NCBI RefSeq assembly: GCF_023053635.1
Contig: NC_086178.1
Coordinates: 48,134,726-48,198,725, forward strand
From: Elgaria multicarinata webbii
Lineage: Eukaryota > Chordata > Lepidosauria > Squamata > Anguidae
Direction of reading: 5' to 3'
Length of the DNA: 64,000 bases
Part shown: piece after piece, positions 26,001 to 38,000 of the stretch
Layout: the number at the start of each line of letters is the position of its first letter
Position numbering within the stretch: position 1 is the first letter of the stretch
Translations under genes and position numbers: made by a program
Notes under the pieces: generated by a model
Databases searched by the model: none
Told to the model about the DNA's origin: nothing
The model's input: the letters and a program-made list of their open reading frames with translations, nothing else

Positions 26001-29000
26001 AAATTTTCTTTAAATTTATTAACTTTGTGTTCAAATTGCAGCGGTACTTTTAATTTTTTTAAAAATCATGAATTCAGAGTAATGCATCTCACTTATGTAA
26101 CCTGTAGTGAACAGGTATATGGATTATGCCACAACAATGGAAGCAAAGTATAGGTTTTGCTGCAAGTATTCACCAAAAGGGTGGATGCTTAACTTTTACT
26201 TCTACATTTTTCTCTGAACTGCAATTTACTCTTATTTTGAGTTTGGTCTGGTTCTTTCATATACATTAAACTATATTTAATATGGGTGTAAAACCCCTAA
26301 ATATATAGAGACCAATATATTATTTTTTAGAAGAAATCACTGGAGGTCTAAGAAATAGCTATTATGATAAAGCAATTGCGGAACTTTAGCCTATGTCCAT
26401 TGCACATTTGTGGCAGAGTCCACATTCGAATAATCACTGGGTCTAAAGAACCCATTGTGGATTCTTCCCCCGCCTCTGCATGTGCCAATCAGGTGATCAT
26501 GATCTGCTTGATTACCCATTATGCAGTGCAGGTTGCTGTGTTAGCTAAACCCAGGGCGTGGTGGAGGTGGCTTCATACACACCCTACAACCGCTACTGCA
26601 AGCCATGGATTGTAGAGTGTCTATGAAGCCACTCCTGCCACAATATGTGATGGGTTTGGACGACATGGTAAACCACACTGCATCACATGTAATTATGCAA
26701 ATCGTGGACACGCTGAGATCTTTTGTGCCACAATCGACCAAATCCGGTCAGAGAGAAAATTACTGGTTCCACATTTGTCCTGAATCCTCAGCTCAAAGCA
26801 AAGGGGAAGAGGGAATAAAAGCATGCTTATGGAATATGCCATTCTTTCCTTTAAAAACCTTACAGCTTGAGTCAAGGGTCTCTGTCTAAGGTCTTAAACT
26901 AAATAGAGAAGGCAAAAAAAGGACGTCAGAACATATCAAGGCATAGGAAAAAGGCAGTGTAGCTATTATCATCAACCTTTTCTAAAGCATTTTGCTGTGT
27001 ACAGATAGATTTAAAATTCCTCTCAAATTTAGCCGCACAATGATCATATAAAGTAGGTTGATTGCTACTGATTTGGTCTAAAGCTACCCAGTCAGCTCAT
27101 AGCTGAATAAGGATTTGAAGCTTGTTCTCCCATGCATGAATTGGCTGCCGATAAAGGATACTGGTTCCTTTTGCTTTAACAAATGTAATCTGTCAACCTG
27201 TCTAGGTGTGGAACAGGAACATAGAGGGCAAGCAGCTCTAATTCATGTCATAGAATCATAAAATTGGAATGGACAAGAGGCCATTCAGTTCAGCATGAAT
27301 TTGTTTCAGTAACTTTCTATGCCTGTAGCTCCAAATAGTTAAAATATTTGTAAATGCACTCAGAATAACAATGTTAATCACAGGATTAGTATTGGAAATC
27401 TCTGCCTGGTCTTCCCAACCCCGCCCAAGGATCCCTGGATCCCTGACAGTTTTCACTAGTTGCAGCTGGTCAACCACCATGCTTTAGTCATATACAACAC
27501 TGGTCAATTGAAAGTTAACTGAGCTGTGCTGTCCAAGTCAGTCTTAACCTAGAACGTCACAGTGCCTTTCTGGCCTTAAAGCTATGAATTCAAAGCTTCT
27601 CAGATGATACATTCCAATACATGAAAAAATTAGCTCATGTCAGTGGGCTACATGCTTGAGCAGTTTAATGTTAGAGAAGAGACTTATTTGAAAGTGAGAC
27701 TCTTCCTGTGAGGTAAGAAAATTATTTTTCCAGTCATGGAGGAGAAACTGCATCTCATGCAAGTTCCTCTAACATTTATCATAAACAAACTAACAAAATG
27801 GTTAAAAGGGCTGCATTTCTTGGAGTCAGCAAAACCATTTCTCTCTTACTTTGTCCAAAGTGGTTCAACTGCTTAAAAGTTGAACCATGTGAACCGCCCA
27901 GAGAGCTTCGGCTATTGGGCGGTATAAAAATGTAATAAATAAATAAATAAATAAATAAAGTTTAAGACTGTAAAAGTGTTGTTAACAGGATCCTGGGAAG
28001 TTCAACATACAAATTAACTGATTGAAAAAAAGTATATGAAGTAGAGTCTCCATGGTGGGAGAATCCACTTTACTGATATCACAAGTATACATGGTGTTAA
28101 AGAAAGTAAAGGGGGGATGACTCTGTTCTAAGGATCTATAACACTAATAAGGCTACAAAACATGTTAATCTGAATGGCAGTGCCAAATACAAACATTGAT
28201 TTTAAAAAGCACAGATATAAAATGAGCCTTAAGTTATTTCCATATAAAGGCAGATGCTGCACAACATAATTCTTCAAGAGCTGAACACTGATGCCCTTTT
28301 CTCGGTAACTAGAACCGTGTGTGTGTGTGTGTTTGTGTTCGTCCCATTCTGCATAATGTATCTTTGTGGTTCCTCATCAATGGGTATTATATATATATAT
28401 ATATATATATATAATGTTTTTGAGACAATTTAGTTTCTTCCAAGTTTATAAAAAGCACAGCAAAGTATAAATGTCCTCTGTCCAACACAGTGCAAAGGTT
28501 CAGTTTTAAACACACTTCATTGGATGTAAATTATGCAGAAAAAAGTGATGATGCAGGGTTTATACTGAGCCAGATCATGAGCCAGTCTATCTCACTTTGA
28601 CCACAGCAGTTCTTCATGGTTTCAGGCAAAGATCCTTCCCAACCCTGCCATGCAGAGATTTTTTTAAACTTCCATAGCAATGATTAAACTTGTTTTCACT
28701 TATTCATATAAGTGAAATATGTTCCCTACCATTGCTTTTAGGCCCCTCCTCAACCTTGGGCAAAACCCCACATGTCTCAAAGCAAGTAATTTTTAAAAGG
28801 ATTTCCCCAACCCAGGTATACAGAAAGAGCATCTCTGTTTGCGTTCACGGCTTGCCACTGAATGGAACTAGGATATCTCCTTCCAAGTAACTGTTATATG
28901 GGTACATATTGCTTAATTACTGACAACTATTGAACACATCTTAAGGAAAATTGGAGGTAATAAAGATGGGCAGAGAAACACAGCCATAGGATGGCACTTC

Positions 29001-32000
29001 CTCAAAAATCACTTTTAATTGTTAAGGAGTAACCTTTGAAGTCTCAGTAATAAAAATGCAGCTAGTTGCCATCATGCCCAAACGAACTCTAAACATACTG
29101 AATTATCATTCTAAAAAATTACACACACACACATCCTCACAGCACACAGCTGTGCCCAAGCCACCACAAAACTAACTAGTTGTTGACCTACTGTTTCAAA
29201 ACTTCCTTTATGCATCAGATCAATTGGAGGCCTGAAAAGATCTGCAAGGGTGGTGAGTTTCTTATCTATTGCTCCTCCATTCCTCAATTCTTGCTCCTGC
29301 CGAACTGTACAACCCAAGAAAAAAAAGGGAGTTAAAGAAAAAATTCACAACAACATGCTCAGCTGCTTTCATCATCTATAAATAAAACATATTTGTTATG
29401 TGTGCATTAACTTTTGTAAACCGCCCAGAGAGCTTCAGCTATGGGGCAGCATATACATTAAATAAATAAATAAATAAATAAATAAGGCTTGTTTTAAAAT
29501 ATAAACCAGCAAAAGAAGGAAGAGGGGAAAATACAAGGGCACACCCTAATATGACTAACCCCAAATATCTATTTTACTTACTTAAAATGCCTTTTTACCA
29601 AGTAGTGTCTACTGATGGCTGCTCTGTATTTATTAGTTTTAAAGCAATTGCCCAATAAAGAACTCTGTACTACATAAGTTCAGAATCTAAGTTTTACAGA
29701 AATATAACTCTTTGCTCACTTTCAAAGTCTCTCTTTTTTTATTCCCCAACCTTAAGTATCAAAGTAGTATGTTTGTGCATAACAAGTAACACTTCTGCTT
29801 ATGAAGTGTCCCGTTTAAGGATGATTTCATTTCTTGATCAGTTTATAGTACTGAGAACACACACAACCATGGGGGTTCAGGCACATTACCCCTTTCCCAC
29901 TGATGGTACCTTGTGGCACTCCCTGAGCAATTGTGCCAGGGAGTGCCACAAGATACCATTTTGCCCTCAAAGTTATTCAACATTGATATGAAGCCACTGG
30001 GTGTGGTTATCGGGATATTCCATTTCTCTATTACATCTGAATTAGGAGAGACCATACAAGTTTTAACAAGTGTCAGGACATGGTGATGGGCTGGATGGGG
30101 GCCAATAAACTGAGACTGAATCCTTGTAAGAAGGAAGTCCTCTAGGTGAGTTTGTGTGTTATGAATTGTGTTGCGCTCCCTGTAAAGGAGCAGGTATGTA
30201 GTCTGGGGGTGCTCACATCACTATCACCGTCACTGGAGACCCAAATGACTGGAGTGCCAAAGAGTGCTTTCTACCAATATTGTCTGGTGTGCCAGCTATG
30301 GCCATTCCTGGACATGGATAGATTAGCCACAGTAACCCATGCATGGGGAACCTCACATCTCAACTACTGCAATGTGCTCTATGTGGGGCTGTCCTTAGGC
30401 ACAATCTGGAAGCTGCAGCTACTGCAATATGCAGTGGTACAGATGTGGTGTGATGTACCTAGCTGCTGCAATGTAACACCATGTTTGAAAACTGCACTGG
30501 CTGCCAATTTGCTACCTGACTAAGTCTAAGACTTTGGTGTTAAACTATAAGGCTCTAAACAACTTGAAATCCAGCTGCCTCAAAGAACGCCTTCTCCCAT
30601 ATAGATCTGCCCAGATCATTATCAGAGGCCCTCCTGGTTGTGCCACATCTAGCAGATGTCCATCTGGTGACAACCAGGGCCTTTTCCATGGTGGTGCCCA
30701 CTCTACTGAATACCCTTCCTGCAGAAATAAAATATGCCCTGACTCTGTTGCAGTATAGGTGCACGTTGAAAACTTTCTGTATTGGCTAATGGCAGCTCGT
30801 CTTCTTCTTTTCCCCTTTCAGTAGGGGTTCTGCAAGGCTCGGTGCTTGGCCCATTGTTTTCTTTATACATGTTGTCCTTGGGTAATCTTATTCAGTCTCA
30901 TGGCCTCCAATATCATCTGTATGCCGATGATACACAATTATATCTTTCATCTCTGGAACTTTCTCCTGATGTTCATGATCGTATTTTGGCATGTCTTTCA
31001 GATATCTCAGCTTGGTTGCTTCATCGTCGTTTGAAACTTAATATGGCAAAGACTGAATTGCTTGTTTTTCCTCCTAAACCTTCTCCTCATCTCTCATTCT
31101 CTCTTACTGTCAATGATGTTACACTTACTCCAGTCAAGGAAGCTCGTAGTCTTGGCTTTCTATTTGATTCCTCACTCTCCTTTATTCCTCATATTGAGGC
31201 AGTAGCTAAATCCTGTCGTTTTTTCCTGTATAATATTGCCAGGATTCGATCATTTTTGTCTGTCTCTTCTGCCAAGACTCTTGTTCATGCATTGGTTATT
31301 TCTCGGTTGGACTACTGCAACCTTCTTCTCACATCAGTTCGTTGGTTTCTGTTCACCACTCTGCTGCTAAGATCATCTTCTTGGCTTGCTGCTCTGACCA
31401 TGTTACTCCACTTCTGAAATCTCTTCATTGGCTTCCAATTCACCTCAGAATCCAATATAAACTTCTCCTGTTAACCTTCAAAGCTTTTCACTGTCTAGCT
31501 CCTTCCTATCTTTCCTCTCTCATCTCACACTATCCCCCGCTCGTGCTCTTTGCTCTAATGTCATGTTTCTCACCTGCCCAAGGGTCTCTACTTCCCTTGC
31601 TCGGCTTCATCCATTTTCTTCCGCTGCCCCTTATGCCTGAACGCTCTTCCAGAACATTTGCGAACTACAAGTTCAATCGCAGCTTTTAAAGCTCAGCTAA
31701 AAACTTTTCTTTTTTCTAAAGCTTTTAAAACTTGATTTTGATCTGACTTTTATACTGTTAGTTTTACTCTACCCTGTGCCTGTTTGGTGCATTCTCTTCC
31801 CCTTCTTATTGTTTTATTATGATTTTATTAGAATGTAAGCCTATGCGGCAGGGTTTTGCTATTTTATTGTTTTACTCTGTACAGTACCATGTACACTGAT
31901 GGTGCTATATAAATAAACAATAATAATAATTCTGTATCTATCATGCTTGTCATGATTTTATAAGGCCTCTTGTTTTGTTATATAGATGTATATTGTTTTA

Positions 32001-35000
32001 AGCCATAATGCATATTTATATTGTAGTTTTATTGTTGTACACTTTCTGGATATGTTTTATTGTTGTACACTTTCTGGACAGGCAATATAGAAATAATAAT
32101 AATAACAACAACAACAACGACTGAAAAGCACAATAAAGCATTTTTGAGTGATGAGGAAAAAGAATTATTTGAACAGTAAATTAAAATGCAGGCTGCACAT
32201 ATCAGCTGTTCATTACATCAGACCTCATAATTCAAATAAAATTACTGTAATTTGAAAAAATTGCCTCTAAGTGAACTAATTTAACAATAAGCCAAAGAAC
32301 TGAATTAACAGAATCCTGACAACTGCAACATTAAAGTCTGCGCAACTCAAAACTAATAGAAGTGTAAAATCCCACACAGCTTCCTCCCAAAGTTTGTAAC
32401 TGATCTTTTGGCCAGCAGCATTTTCTTCTTTATTTACGCATATATCAATTATGAATGCAAGCTTTGTTATGACAAAATACTGTTATAATAGGAATGTTTC
32501 ATTTCTTTGTGGTATAAAAGCAGAAAAGTATAAAACACACACACACACAAATGTGTTAATTTAACATTTTCTCTTGTCCATGACAAAATTCAATTTATGT
32601 ATTTTGCATATGTTACAAAATATAATCATTGTGCAACATATGTGGTGGCACCGATCCAAGCTGAGTATAAGGACTAGCAAATTTTAGTTTGGCTTATTAG
32701 CTTGTGAAGATATTGGAGAAAGAAGGGACTCAGGGCTCACGTCATTTCTTGCTTTCTGAAGTTGGGAGGAGCTGTCACCACTGAAAAAAGGGTATGTACA
32801 GTCCCAATTTAATAAATTATATTGCAAATGAAAGTCAATTGTTATAATTAACTGAGTCTCAAGCACCAATCCTACTTGATAAAAGCTACAACATACTTGC
32901 CACCTTTTACTTTAAAATTACAGCCCCCTGGAAAGCGGTGCCAAGCATATATGGCAACATAGAGCCATGAACACATGTGGAGCTAGCAATGGGATTTTAG
33001 TGGCTGGGTAATGCAACCTATATCAATATGCAGCTGCTGGATGGGTTCTACAACTTAGCCAGTACCACAAGCTCTACGGGGTCCAGATTGTTATCTCTCT
33101 ATATAGTCGATGAACAAAGGGAAAAGGGTTTGTGAAGATAATGATCCACAGATACCTACTAGTTTCTGTTTGGAAATCCCGAAAACCATCAAATATTGAA
33201 CGAGCGGGTCTGCGTCTTTTTGGAGCTTAAAAAGAACAGAATTACATGGATTAGTCAGAAGAAACCTTTTAATGTAACTGCACTGTGGATTTGTAGTAGG
33301 AAAGGCTGAAGCTTCAAGGCAGTTTTGTATTCAGATGTGACTTGCTCACCTTAGAGTGTCAATCACACATTATGCTAAATCGTTGTACATATGTTCTATG
33401 TTTCTAATCCTTAGATGTTTATAAATGTTGATGCATATTTACTTTATATTTATAGGCTGCTTTTCTACCTCAAGGCTTGCAAAGTGGTTTATGGACTAAA
33501 AACAAGTAAAAGACAATAAAACTTCATAAAGACTGATCTATTCCGGCAGGCCTATCCAGTGACATTTTAGAATGTTTTTAGGATGTTTTAATCATGTATG
33601 GTTAAGTTTTTAATCAGTTTTAATGTGTATTTTATATCATGTTTTTATACTGTTTGCTTGGTACTTTGAATGGTTTTAGTTTTTGTGAATCACCCAGGAA
33701 GCTTCGGCTATTGGGAGGTATAAAAATGCAATAAATAAATAAATAAATAAATTAAAAATAAAAGTGAGAAACCTGCAGAAGCAAAACCTATCAACAAAAC
33801 AGAATACAGTAGTAAAAACCAATAAACAGCCAGGCAGTAAAAATCATTCAAAGCTGAAGGCCTGGCAGAATAAAACAGTATTTGCAGCATAAGGAGAAGT
33901 CTATAATGTGGGAGCCATGGACCTCTATGGCAGGGGTGGGGAAAGGCTGGCCCCCAAGCCAAATATGGCCCACAACACATCCCCATTTAGCTCATGGTCT
34001 CCCCTCCTCTGCCCCTGCACTGCCATTTTGTCATGGGGGGTGGGGGCTTCAGTAATTTTCAGCTCTCTCAAGAGGGCCCTGTGGATAGAAATTTTGAGAA
34101 TCCCTGCTAAAATGCAAAGTCTAACTGTAGGCAAATGTGGGAATTCACAGCACTCTTTTTTGCATCCATAAACTGTGTTAAAAGTGGCAGAAAACAGTTT
34201 GTAGGATATTTAGACCAGATCTAATGGCAATTCAATTGCCTCAGATGATTCACTGGTATTGGTAATATTTAACATTACTGGCTATCCTATTTCAAGGAAA
34301 CAGCATGCATTAACAAGATTGTAAGCACACATACACACAAAGAGATTGTACTGTAGTTAGCTACTTCAGATACTTTATAAATAAAAATAGTCTTGTGGCA
34401 CGTTAAACCCTAACAAATTTATTAGGGCATAAGCTTTTGTAGGCTAGTGTCCCCTTGCTTTTCAGCAACAGATTAAGGGCAGTAACCATAAATGTCATTC
34501 CATTAATGCAAATTACGCTGCGCTAGTGCAAGAGAATACTAACATAATGCCAGTAGTCTTAGCTTGTATTTTCTGCCACAGCGAACAATATTGGTGTTGC
34601 ACTAGAGGTCCCTCACACTAGTGCAATGTCATTTGCATTAGCGGAATGACACCACTGAGAGATTTTATTATATTCAACAATATATAAATGCCACAAATAA
34701 ATAAATTGTTGGGTACTGTCCAAACACTGTTACCCGCCTGAAATTTAAAGAAACATTACTACAACAAATTGGTTTAGGGCACTCACATTTCACCTGTAAA
34801 ATTGAGGCGCATCTTTATGTAAACCATTGTCATGAGCCAGTCACCTCCCCCCATGTCATCCTCTGGTGATTTTTCTACTGTTGTGTAAGCAGCTTCATGA
34901 ATCTCCAGGGACCAGTCACCAGATCTCATGTTATCTTATTACTCCAATGACACTCTTCAGCATGTAACTTCTAATTCTTATCATGTGGCTTCTAGTCACC

Positions 35001-38000
35001 AAACCAAACTGGCCTCCAGAAATGGCATTTCTCAATATATCCCAAAGCAGCAGCTTTTGCCTAAAGAGTTAGCTAATAGATCCTCATCACCACCTCACCC
35101 TTTTTTTTAGGAATAAAACAACTGTTTCCCATTAGTTTACCAACATAATAATGACAATATATGAAAACAGAACCTTGGAAACTGTAAACAGTAGTTGAAA
35201 TAAAGTCATGAAATTAATTTTCAAAACAATTGTGTGCTTTAGTTTGTAAATACTCTCAATAACAAAATATTCAACTGTACACATCCCACAACTACTACTT
35301 CTGGATAAGTACATGCTGCAGCAGTATAAATAATTCTTTGTATCATAGAATCATAGAATAGCAGAGTTGGAAGGGGCCTACAAGGCCATTGAGTCCAACC
35401 CCCTGCTCAATGCAGGAATCCACCCTAAAGCATCCCTGACAGATGGTTGTCCAGCTGCCTCTTGAATGCCTCTAGTGTGGGAGAGCCCACAACCTCCCTA
35501 GGTAACTGATTCCACCGTCGCACTGCTCTAACAGTCAGGAAGTTTTTCCTGATGTCCAGCTGGAATCTGGCTTCCTTTAACTTGAGCCCGTTATTCCGTG
35601 TCCTGCACTCTGGGAGGATCGAGAAGAGATCCTGGCCCTCCTCTGTGTGACAATCTTTTAAGTATTTGAAGAGTGCTATCATGTCTCCCCTCAATCTTCA
35701 CTTCTCCAGGCTAAACATGCCTAGTTCTTTCAGTCTCTCTTCATAGGGCTTTGTTTCTAGACCTCTGATCATCCTGGTTGCCCTCTTCTGAACACGCTCC
35801 AGCTTGTCTGCATCCTTCTTGAATTGTGGAGCCCAGAACTGGACACAATACTCTAGATGTGGCCTAACCAGGGCCGAATAGAGAGGAACCAGTACCTCAC
35901 GTGATTTGTACATAGATGGTGCTATATAAATAAATAATAATAATAATAATTTGGAAGCTATACTTCTATTAATGCAGCCCAAAATAGCATTTGCCTTTCT
36001 TGCAGCCATATCACACTGTTGGCTCATATTCAGCTTGCGATCTACAACAATTCCAAGATCTTTCTCGTTTGTAGTATTGCTGAGCCAAGTGTCCCCCATC
36101 TTGTAACTGTGCATTTGGTTTCTATTCCCTAAATGTAGAACTTGGCATTTATCCCTATTAAATTTCATTCTGTTGTTTTCAGCCCAGCACTCCAGCCTAT
36201 CAAGATCACTCTGAAGTTTGTTTCTGTCTTCCAGGGTATTAGCTATCCCACCCAATTTTGTGTCATCTGCAAATTTGATCAGTGTTCCCTGCACCTCCTC
36301 GTCCAAATCATTAATAAAAATGTTGAAGAGCACTGGGCCCAGGACTGAGCCCTGCGGCACCCCACTCATTGCCTCTCCCCAGTTTGAGAAGGTTCCATTG
36401 ATAAGTACTCTTTGAGTCCGATTCTGTAGCCAACTGTGAATCCACCTAATAGTTGTTCCATCTAGCCCACTTTTAGCTAGTTTGTTAATCAGAATGTCAT
36501 GTGGTACTTTGTCAAAAGCTTTGCTGAAGTCAAGATATATGACGTCCACAGCATTCCCACAGTCCACAAGGGAGGTTATCCTATCAAAAAATGAGATCAA
36601 ATTAGACTGACAGGATTTGTTCCTGACAAATCCATGTTGGCTTCTAGTAATCACTGCATTGATTTCAAGGTGTTTACAGATTGACTTCTTTATAATCTGC
36701 TCCAGAATTTTCCCAGGGATGGATGTCAGACTGACTGGTCTGTAGTTCCCAGGTTCCTCCTTTTTGCCCTTTTTGAAGATAGGGACAACGTTAGCCCTCC
36801 TCCAGTCGTCCGGCACCTCACCCGTCTTCCATGATTTTGCAAAGATAATAGACAAAGGTTCTGAGAGTTCTTCCGCTAGCTTCTTCATTACTCTAGGATG
36901 CAGTTCATCGGGCCCTGGAGATTTAAACTCATTCAAGGAAATTAGGTGTTCTTTGACCATTTGTTTATCAATCTCAAACTGCAATCCTGCCCCCTCAACT
37001 TCTGCTTCACTTTTTCCAGGGGGGTCATAGACCCGCTTTTGGGAGAAGACCGAGGCAAAGTAGGAATTGAGCACTTCAGCCTTTTCTTTGTCGTCTGTTA
37101 TCAATTTGCCATCCTCGTTAAGCAGTTGAACCACCATTTCTTTCCTCTGTCTTTTACTACTCACGTATCTGAAGAAAGCCTTTTTATTGTTTTTTCGCAT
37201 CCCTCACTAATCTCAGCTCATTCACAGCTTTAGCCTTCCTGACGCCATTTCGGCACTTCTGCGCCACTTGTCTGTACTCTTCTTTTGTAGCCTGGCCTTC
37301 CTTCCACTTCCTATATGTATCCCTTTTGGTTTTCAGGTCATCTCTAAGCTTTTTGTGGAGCCACATTGGTTTCCTCTGTTGTCTTCTATCTTTTCTCCTT
37401 GTTGGAATTGTTTGTAACTGTGCCTTTAAAATTTCATTTTTTAAATACTCCCACCCATCCTGCACTCCTTTTCTTATTAGGCTCCCTTGCCACCGGACCT
37501 TACTTATTATAGTTCTGAGTTTATTTATGCAGCACTTCAGATAGACTACCTTACTAGGAATTGACCTAGAAGCACTCTGCCCTTAGCTCCCCATCTAGAA
37601 AATGGGAATAATAGCTGCAATACATTTTATAGAGTATATGAGATACCATATTCTCAGGAGAGATAATTAAATATGAAAGATTGTACTTTTATGCATAATT
37701 AGTACTGTTGGGAATATAGCTGTGGTATAAGTACTTCAATATTGCAAGATGACATGTTACAACAATAAAGAAGGGCCATGGCTAATGGCAACGGAGACCA
37801 GGAGGCAGTCTGGCAAAGTTATTTCTTAGTGGCTCTGTTCAGAAGACACCTTAAACCATGGTGGTTAAGGCTTTTTTGTTTAAGGTGTCTTCTGAACAGA
37901 GCCAGTTACTGCCAACTTTGGAGGGGTAAATATTAAAATGAAGCTCACTTACCACCAAATAAGGGCTCAGGTTCTACCAGAATTTCTTGCTTTTGAGGAA

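Larger units (their letters stand above)
29870..32125 (+). mobile_element. L2 LINE fossil, split by a second L2-clade element
   Basis: The upstream part (to 30782) carries decayed L2 reverse transcriptase: a VPQ-region remnant leading to DMKPLGVV, then [16 protein letters not shown] and [20 protein letters not shown]. The downstream part (from 31930) is its 3' UTR, with a duplicated ATTGTTGTACACTTTCTGGA and an ACA/AAT tail ending near 32125. The sequence TTCTGTAT is present on both sides of the inserted element, so the two pieces were once continuous. Confidence 0.75.

Noticed and set aside
30782-31417. Reverse-transcriptase frame as possible retroviral pol
   Set aside because: The [10 protein letters not shown] motif context and 3' tail are those of L2-clade LINEs. 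No LTR, protease, RNase H or integrase is nearby, and the same holds for the CR1 and L1 frames.
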